From NCBI GenBank assembly GCA_019694455.1, contig JAIBBY010000012.1, positions 1 through 64,000 on the forward strand: 64,000 nucleotides of DNA, written 5' to 3'. Source of the DNA: Pirellulales bacterium. GTDB taxonomy: Bacteria; Planctomycetota; Planctomycetia; Pirellulales; JAEUIK01. Below are positions 59,047 through 64,000 of the stretch, piece after piece (positions within the stretch are counted from its first letter, which is position 1; every line of letters starts with the position of its first letter). The translations under genes and the position numbers were made by a program. Below the pieces are notes generated by a model. The model was not told where the DNA came from. It made no database searches and worked only from the letters and a program-made list of their open reading frames with translations.

Positions 59047-61989
59047 CTAAGGCCCCTTGAGACTGGTGAGATAGGCCAGCAAGTCGGCGGCGTCTTGCGC
59101 CGTGACTTCCTGCAACACCAATTCGGGCATCAGCGACTTGGTCTGCGCTTCGATCGATTCGATCTGGTCGACTGGAATGCGCATGATGCGATTCTCGGCG
59201 TCCTTCAGCACTACCTCGCGGTCGTCGCGTTGGGCCACAAATCCCAGGTGGATCTGGCCTGCGCTGGTCTCAATCAAGTACGGAACATACTCGGGCGCGA
59301 TCGCCTTGGAAGGTTGCAAAATGGTTTCCAAGAGCGCCGCTCGCTCGTACTTCTTGCCAATGGTGGTCAGGTCGGGACCGATGGCCCCCCCTGCTCCGCC
59401 AATGGCATGACACTTGTTGCACTGCGCCGCGGCGCTGCGCAAGAACACCTCGCGACCGCGCCGCGCGTCGCCCGCCAATTCAAGAATCGCAGCGGCGGAA
59501 ACGTCGCTGCCCAATCGCTTGGGTTTGCGATCCTCGGGCACGAAGCGATCGTACAGCACGCGCACATTGGTGTCTGGATGTTTGATGGCCGCGGCGATGG
59601 CCACCTCGCTCAAGGCGCCAGACAACTTGCCAGAATCGATCCACTTGTAAAGCGCGATTGCGCCGGCCGACTCATGCGCCATCTGACCGACGATCTGCCG
59701 CCGCATGGCTTCGTCGGCGGCGGCGAACAAATCGGCGAGCGGAAGCCAGGCCTGCATGCGAATCAGCGTGTCGAGCGTCAAATGCCGAGTCATGTCGTCC
59801 GGCGATGCAGCTAGCGCCGCGAGTTTACGTTCGGCCTCGGCTGGTCGAATTCGCGCCAGCGCCACGGCGGCCGCCTGCCGATCGGCTGCTTTCAGCGAAC
59901 TGTCGGCCAGCAAATCGATCAGCGCGTCGCCCTGCGAAGTAATGGCGTGTTCAGCAATCAACTCGATGGCGGCGCCGCACAAGGTGGGCTCGACAAGTAC
60001 TGCGCGGAGATCGCCATCGAAACCGGCGTCGTCGCGCAGCGGTTTCCAGGCGCCAGCCAGATTGCGACTCACGAGCTTCAAAGTCGTGGCGCGAACCTCG
60101 GCGCCAAATTGAGGATTGCGCGCCACGCTCCAAACCGCGCGGCCCGCCTGGGGCGAGTCGATCCATGACAGACGATTCACGATGGCGGGCACGCGTTCAG
60201 GCGCGCTCGCTCGTTCCAGTTCGGCGGCCAGCATCGTCGCCGCGCGATCCGAGTCGAGGGCTTGCAACAGATCGAAGCGTTCAAGAGATGTCGATTCTGG
60301 CCGCGAAACAACATCGAACAGTTCGGCCTTGTTCGACCTGGCGGCGATGTGCATCGCTTCCGTCAGATAGCGATCGCCATCGCGATAGCCCCTGGCGTAC
60401 CGCAACAAGGCTTGGCGGCCCGCGTCGGTCGGGGATTGACCGATGGCCAGCAGCGCCTCGCGTTGGACGCCTGGCGATTCGTCTCCCAGCCGCTCCAAGA
60501 TCAGTGGCATGTATTGTTCGCCATGCCGAGCGAGAATGCGCACAGCCAGTTCGCGATCACGCGGCGCTTTGCTCGAGAGTTGCTGAACGACCGCTTGCCG
60601 CGCATCCCCGCCAATGCGGTCTAATAGCCACAACGCTCGTGCGGCCAGTTCTGGCTGAGCTGTTGCAACTAGCGATTGCAAAGCGGGGACTGTTTCCGCC
60701 GGAGTCGCCAGCAGATGCTCGCGAGCGAGGAATTGCGTTGCCAGATTGGGACTGGCAAGCGCGGCCAGCGCAGCGCTGGCAGTTGTATACGGTCCGGGTT
60801 TCGCGAGCGGTGGCTCTAGCGCCACGCTCGGTTTTAGTCGGTAGATGCGGCCTTGATGGGGGTTGTTGTAGGCATGCCCGCCCACACCGCCGTCGTACCA
60901 ATCGGCGATGAACAGCGTGCCATCGGGCGCCACGCAAATATCATCGGGGCGAAAGTAGTCGTCGCCTTGGCTGGTAATCAGCAATTCGCTGGTGGCGGTC
61001 ATGCCAGCGCCCGACGGCGTATGTCGATATGCGCGAACCTCGCGTGGCCCGGCATCGCAGTGCAGCGCGGCGCCGCGCAGCTTGGGAAAGGCGGCGCCTT
61101 CATAACAGCAAATGCCACACGGCGAACCAAATCCGGTGACCAGCGTGGCCGGCACAAAGCCGGGCACATGCCCCCGAAAATGCCAATGCTCGCCAAACGG
61201 CGTGCCGGGTGGAACTTTGGCGGGAGGATGACCAAACCAACCATAGTCGCCCCCTGCCATGATCCAGCAAATGCGCGCGCTCTGGTTGCCATCGTTGTCG
61301 TTGTCGCTGCAAATCACTTCGCCAAATGAATTGACGCATAGCTCGTAAGGGTTGCGAAAATTGACGGCGACCGTTTCGAGTCGCGTGCCATCCAACTCGC
61401 CGCGCAGCATGGCGCCCCACTGGTATTTGATATGCGATCCGTCGGCGCCAGTGACGTCGAAACCGCCGTCGCCATGCGCCATCCACCACTTATGATCAGG
61501 ACCGAGCACCAGGCTGTGCGCGCCGTGGTCGTGATTGTGCCCGCCAAAGCCGGTAAGAAGCTTTTTTGGTGGGCCATCGGCGCGAAGATCGCCATCGTTG
61601 TCTTCAAAGACCCACAGGTCCGGACTGGTGGCGACGTACACCTTGGGCCCGGCAACGCAAACGCTCATGGGACAGAACAGTCCTTCGGCGAACACGGTCG
61701 CGCGATCCGCACGTCCGTCGCCGTCAGTGTCTTGGAGCACTTTGATTTTGTCGGCTGGCGGCATCTTTGCCTGGCCGCGGTAGTGCTGAATCTCGGCAAC
61801 CCAGACTCGACCCTGAGTATCGACATCGATGGCGGCCGGATTGGTGAGCAGCGGTTCGGCGGCAAACAATTCCACCACGGCGCCGGCCGGAGATTGCAGC
61901 TTTTTGACGGCCTCCTCTGGTGGAAGTTGCGCCAGCGCGGACGATGAGATGAAAATGAAAAGCAGCGTTTTTGCGGCGAATCGCACCAT
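59047..61989 (-). CDS. PVC-type secreted propeller / HEAT / monohaem cytochrome protein
   Basis: The ATG at 61989 follows GGGAG closely and begins a signal peptide (MVRFAAKTLLFIFISSSALA), giving 980 residues. The N-terminal ~400 residues form a membrane-bound-dehydrogenase-type propeller (EPLLTNPAAIDVDTQGRVWV, VLQDTDGDGRADRATVFAEG, GGHNHDHGAHSLVLGPDHKW). Residues about 400-830 are HEAT-like repeats. The C-terminal ~140 residues are a c-type cytochrome domain with CNKCHAIGGAGG, LTTIGKKYERAALLETILQP and YLTSLKGP. This arrangement is characteristic of PVC bacteria. Electron transfer from an extracellular oxidation is the likely role, but substrate and partner are unknown. Confidence 0.92.
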   Translation of the reverse strand: MVRFAAKTLLFIFISSSALAQLPPEEAVKKLQSPAGAVVELFAAEPLLTNPAAIDVDTQGRVWVAEIQHYRGQAKMPPADKIKVLQDTDGDGRADRATVFAEGLFCPMSVCVAGPKVYVATSPDLWVFEDNDGDLRADGPPKKLLTGFGGHNHDHGAHSLVLGPDHKWWMAHGDGGFDVTGADGSHIKYQWGAMLRGELDGTRLETVAVNFRNPYELCVNSFGEVICSDNDNDGNQSARICWIMAGGDYGWFGHPPAKVPPGTPFGEHWHFRGHVPGFVPATLVTGFGSPCGICCYEGAAFPKLRGAALHCDAGPREVRAYRHTPSGAGMTATSELLITSQGDDYFRPDDICVAPDGTLFIADWYDGGVGGHAYNNPHQGRIYRLKPSVALEPPLAKPGPYTTASAALAALASPNLATQFLAREHLLATPAETVPALQSLVATAQPELAARALWLLDRIGGDARQAVVQQLSSKAPRDRELAVRILARHGEQYMPLILERLGDESPGVQREALLAIGQSPTDAGRQALLRYARGYRDGDRYLTEAMHIAARSNKAELFDVVSRPESTSLERFDLLQALDSDRAATMLAAELERASAPERVPAIVNRLSWIDSPQAGRAVWSVARNPQFGAEVRATTLKLVSRNLAGAWKPLRDDAGFDGDLRAVLVEPTLCGAAIELIAEHAITSQGDALIDLLADSSLKAADRQAAAVALARIRPAEAERKLAALAASPDDMTRHLTLDTLIRMQAWLPLADLFAAADEAMRRQIVGQMAHESAGAIALYKWIDSGKLSGALSEVAIAAAIKHPDTNVRVLYDRFVPEDRKPKRLGSDVSAAAILELAGDARRGREVFLRSAAAQCNKCHAIGGAGGAIGPDLTTIGKKYERAALLETILQPSKAIAPEYVPYLIETSAGQIHLGFVAQRDDREVVLKDAENRIMRIPVDQIESIEAQTKSLMPELVLQEVTAQDAADLLAYLTSLKGP

Positions 61990-62025
61990 CCACTCCCAGG
62001 CCATTCGGTCTTGATGGCTTCAGCT

Positions 62026-62646
62026 TTAGTAGTTGAATCGCAAGCCACGGGCGCGCAAATCGCGCACCAATTGACTGTTGCCTACATATTGCACGGCGTC
62101 GAACCCGGCGTCACGCGCCCCTTCGACATTCCCCAGAACATCGTCAACGAAGAAGATCTCGGCCGGCGCCACGCCAGCCAACTCGGCGGCGGCGTGATAG
62201 ATCTTTGCTTCAGGCTTGACGGCGCCTATGCGGAAGCTCAATGCCAATGTTTCAAACGGCTTGGGAATCAGGCTATACCGACCGTCCGCAAAAAAATTGT
62301 AGTGCAACTCGTTGGTGTTCGAGAGCAATCCTAGTCGATAGCCGGCGCCCCACAGACTGGCCAGCACGCCGCAGGTTGAGACGTTCACTTCAAAGATGTC
62401 GCTCGCCGCAACGGCCAGTTGCGACAAGGGTGGCCGGCGCTCGATCTGCTGGCAAATTCGCTCGTAGAATTCAGCCGTGCCAATATCGCCTCGCTCGTAA
62501 TCGATTTCCAAGCCAGTATCGAACAACGCGTGGCGCACTGACTCTGTTTCGACGCCCGCCACCTGCGCTATCTGCCGGCACATGCGCGCATGGCTGAACT
62601 TCAGGAGCACGCCGCCGAGGTCAAAGTACAAAAACTGGATCGCCAT
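62026..62646 (-). CDS. HAD-superfamily hydrolase (YihX-like)
   Basis: The ATG at 62646 gives 206 residues starting MAIQFLYFDLGGVLLKFSH; the frame is open 138 codons further upstream, but that part overlaps the Gly-rich gene in another frame. HAD motif I is FDLGGVL, with Gly in place of the usual second Asp of DxD, as in YihX-type members. Motif II is LGLLSNTNELH, motif III GAVKPEAKIY and motif IV IFFVDDVLGNVEGARDAG. The cap is alpha-helical. It dephosphorylates an unknown phosphate, perhaps a sugar phosphate. It lies 36 bp downstream of nothing in particular: the PVC cytochrome start is only 37 bp past its stop, so the three minus-strand genes down to 57613 could form one transcript. Confidence 0.85.
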   Translation of the reverse strand: MAIQFLYFDLGGVLLKFSHARMCRQIAQVAGVETESVRHALFDTGLEIDYERGDIGTAEFYERICQQIERRPPLSQLAVAASDIFEVNVSTCGVLASLWGAGYRLGLLSNTNELHYNFFADGRYSLIPKPFETLALSFRIGAVKPEAKIYHAAAELAGVAPAEIFFVDDVLGNVEGARDAGFDAVQYVGNSQLVRDLRARGLRFNY

Positions 62647-62738
62647 ACCGCCAATCGCTTCGTGCTGGTTCGTATTTGGGTGCCACAAGATTACGAACCA
62701 CGGCGGCGAATATCCAGCAGTCCTATATCCCGCGCGCG

Positions 62739-62773
62739 AAAAAAACCTTCCGCCTGTCGCCAAGCGGAAGGTT
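62739..62773 (-). terminator. Rho-independent terminator of the Gly/Tyr-rich gene
   Basis: On the minus strand, AACCTTCCGC pairs perfectly with GCGGAAGGTT around a 10-base loop and is followed by a T run (plus-strand A tract 62739-62745). It lies about 40 bp past the stop of the minus-strand short gene. Confidence 0.92.
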
Positions 62774-62810
62774 CGCATTGCGCCATCACAGCGCCGGCTG
62801 TTTGACCGCG

Positions 62811-63134
62811 TTAGCGGTTGAAGTAGAAGCCGAACCCGCCACCGGGATATCCGTAGCTCGGATACCGGAAGCCCGGAGCGCCAAAGCCGGCGCCATAACC
62901 GGCCCCATAGCCCATCCCGTAGCCGGCGCCGTAGCGGAAGCCGCTGCCATAGCTTCCGGGGAATCGACCGTAAGGAGCACAGTGTGGCCGATAATGATTG
63001 TGGTGTCCGCCCCAATAGTTGCTCTGCCAACCATTTCCGTAACCGCCGCCATGGCCCCACCCACCAGCCATGACAGTACCGGAGGCAAACGTCATGCTCG
63101 CCAGCACGACCAGGGCCAACAGTCCGCGTTTCAT
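62811..63134 (-). CDS. Small secreted Gly/Tyr/His-rich protein
   Basis: The ATG at 63134 has AAGGA about eight bases upstream and begins a signal peptide (MKRGLLALVVLASMTFASGT followed by VMAGG), giving 107 residues. The mature ~83 residues are built of Gly, Tyr, Phe and His, with repeats such as GYGMGYGAGYGAGFGAPGF and NYWGGHHNHYRPH. No domain is recognisable. Similar low-complexity secreted peptides are frequent in planctomycetes and might be envelope structural or metal-binding proteins; this is inference. The gene has its own terminator, a good ribosome site and no partner, so it is probably a single-gene transcript. Confidence 0.8.
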   Translation of the reverse strand: MKRGLLALVVLASMTFASGTVMAGGWGHGGGYGNGWQSNYWGGHHNHYRPHCAPYGRFPGSYGSGFRYGAGYGMGYGAGYGAGFGAPGFRYPSYGYPGGGFGFYFNR

Positions 63135-63351
63135 CGCATGTTCCTTTCTGTTTGGCGAAGCGCCGCGATGAGGTTCCAACTCATCGCTCGTTGCGAAGGC
63201 AATACTTCGCACCGGGCGTGCCAAATATCTGGGACCAGGAGAAACGCCGCAAAACCGGGACAAATCGAGCAGATTGCCATGCCGCGGCGCATTTACACCA
63301 GGTCAAAATGATGGCGCGCGCCGTCGTATTGATAATGCAGCGGATGCGAAA

Positions 63352-64000
63352 CTAGCGAGTAGCAGTGACCAAGGCGTCGATGAGGCGGTCGAGATCGTCG
63401 TCGTTTTGGTAAACGTGCGGACTGAGCCGCAACCTTCCCGCACGATGATTGACGATCACGTCGCGCGTGGCGCAGTGGCGCCGTAACTGGGCAGGGTCGC
63501 GGCCGGGCAGTTCGCACGCAACGATCCCGCTGCTATGGCCATCTTCGCGGCGACTGACGATGCGCGCTCCGATTCGGGTCAGTCGATCGCAGAGACGGTC
63601 GGTGTATTCCAGCAGTCGCTCGGAGATTCGATCAATGCCATAGGTTTCCAACAACCGCAGACTGGCGCCCAGGGCCAAGCAGCCCGCCAGATTTTGCGAA
63701 CCTCCTTCGAATCGAGAGGCGGCCGGCTTGAGATCCAGATCAGTCCTAGTGAAGTCGCCGGCATGGCGCACGCTATGCCAGCCCACATTGAGCGGCCGCA
63801 GTTCCTCAAGTCGGCTGCGGCGGATATAGAGCAGCCCGGCGCCTTCGGGGCCGAGCATCCATTTGTGCCCATCGGCGGCGAGGAAGTCGATTCCAAGCTG
63901 ATCGACCTGAAGCGGCAGCACGCCCAATCCCTGGATGGCGTCGACCAGCAAGGCAATGCCGCGATCCTGCGCAAGCGCGGCGATCTGCTCGAGATGGTTG
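63352..64000 (-). CDS. Class V aminotransferase / cysteine-desulfurase-like protein (5' part outside window)
   Basis: The minus-strand frame is open from the right edge to TAG at 63352, showing the C-terminal ~215 residues. LLVDAIQGLG and the PLP-binding segment FLAADGHKWMLGPEGAGLLY (with the Schiff-base lysine of GHKW) identify the fold-type I class V family. RFEGGSQNLAGCLALGASLR, a C-terminal domain with SRREDGHSSGIVACELPG, and NHRAGRLRLSPHVYQNDDDL follow. It could be a cysteine desulfurase, selenocysteine lyase or isopenicillin-N-epimerase-like enzyme; the catalytic loop is too incompletely visible to decide. The N-terminus is outside the window. Confidence 0.85.
   Translation of the reverse strand, partial: NHLEQIAALAQDRGIALLVDAIQGLGVLPLQVDQLGIDFLAADGHKWMLGPEGAGLLYIRRSRLEELRPLNVGWHSVRHAGDFTRTDLDLKPAASRFEGGSQNLAGCLALGASLRLLETYGIDRISERLLEYTDRLCDRLTRIGARIVSRREDGHSSGIVACELPGRDPAQLRRHCATRDVIVNHRAGRLRLSPHVYQNDDDLDRLIDALVTATR

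Noticed and set aside
62647-63060. 138-codon N-terminal extension of the HAD hydrolase
   Set aside because: It crosses a strong minus-strand terminator and the Gly/Tyr-rich gene in another frame; HAD motif I begins right after the ATG at 62646.

Overview
This is GC-rich chromosomal DNA from a planctomycete, probably of the Pirellulales type. The assignment rests on gene content: PVC-type monohaem and propeller proteins with HEAT repeats, a redoxin/cytochrome/copper-monooxygenase-like fusion, extracellular proteins that combine dockerin-like GDxNxDGxVxGADYTxWADxF repeats with PEP-CTERM sorting tails, a Hanks-type kinase with an extracytoplasmic repeat domain, and intergenic hairpin repeats. 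I see no transposase, integrase, CRISPR array or rRNA gene. Both window edges cut genes (a BamA-like protein on the left, a class V aminotransferase on the right).

Layout. 1-8.4 kb holds housekeeping genes: the BamA-like outer-membrane assembly factor, replicative helicase DnaB and PurF on the minus strand, ProB on plus, and TypA/BipA on minus. 8.6-13.5 kb (minus) holds an MFS transporter, a small lipoprotein and a large secreted protein with two alpha/beta-hydrolase domains. 13.9-21.9 kb holds the redoxin/cytochrome/monooxygenase fusion (plus, strong terminator), a two-gene minus operon (TPR-bearing GT39-like membrane protein overlapping a membrane-anchored SGNH/TPR protein) and a serine/threonine kinase. 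tRNA-Glu(CTC) with its own terminator lies at 22.0 kb. 22.2-25.7 kb holds a secreted propeller-like protein, a YeeN-type YebC protein and a cluster of unknown short minus-strand genes.

25.76-33.8 kb is the extracellular-protein island and the most unusual part of the window. One uninterrupted minus-strand frame of nearly 1,100 codons joins two complete exported-protein modules, each ending in a PEP-CTERM tail, plus a truncated third module. Tandem 159-bp repeats, whose length is a multiple of three, bridge the first two modules in frame. Next to it is a 1,562-residue T5SS/PEP-CTERM-repeat adhesin with three large internal duplications. No exosortase is in the window, so sorting must depend on genes elsewhere.

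34.3-43.4 kb holds a PhoPQ/PqaA-type hydrolase, an MMPL/RND transporter whose 3' end overlaps that of a convergent gene, two ABC-2-type permeases without an ATPase, a small membrane protein and a methyltransferase coupled to it. 43.4-44.5 kb is a non-coding array of five hairpin repeats about 200 bp apart, with the same two-hairpin design as the 27-kb repeats. 44.5-64 kb holds a PA0069-type radical SAM protein, a secreted caspase-like protein, a PhyH dioxygenase/sulfotransferase pair, an AsmA-like protein, an ABC-F ATPase, TrmB, Ndk, an acyl-CoA dehydrogenase, a cysteine-cluster outer-surface protein, a Tat-exported Gfo/Idh/MocA oxidoreductase followed by a PVC-type cytochrome protein, a HAD phosphatase, a Gly/Tyr-rich secreted peptide and the partial aminotransferase.

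Functions come from reading translations and motifs by eye; no database search was run. Starts moved from the longest frame are explained in each entry.
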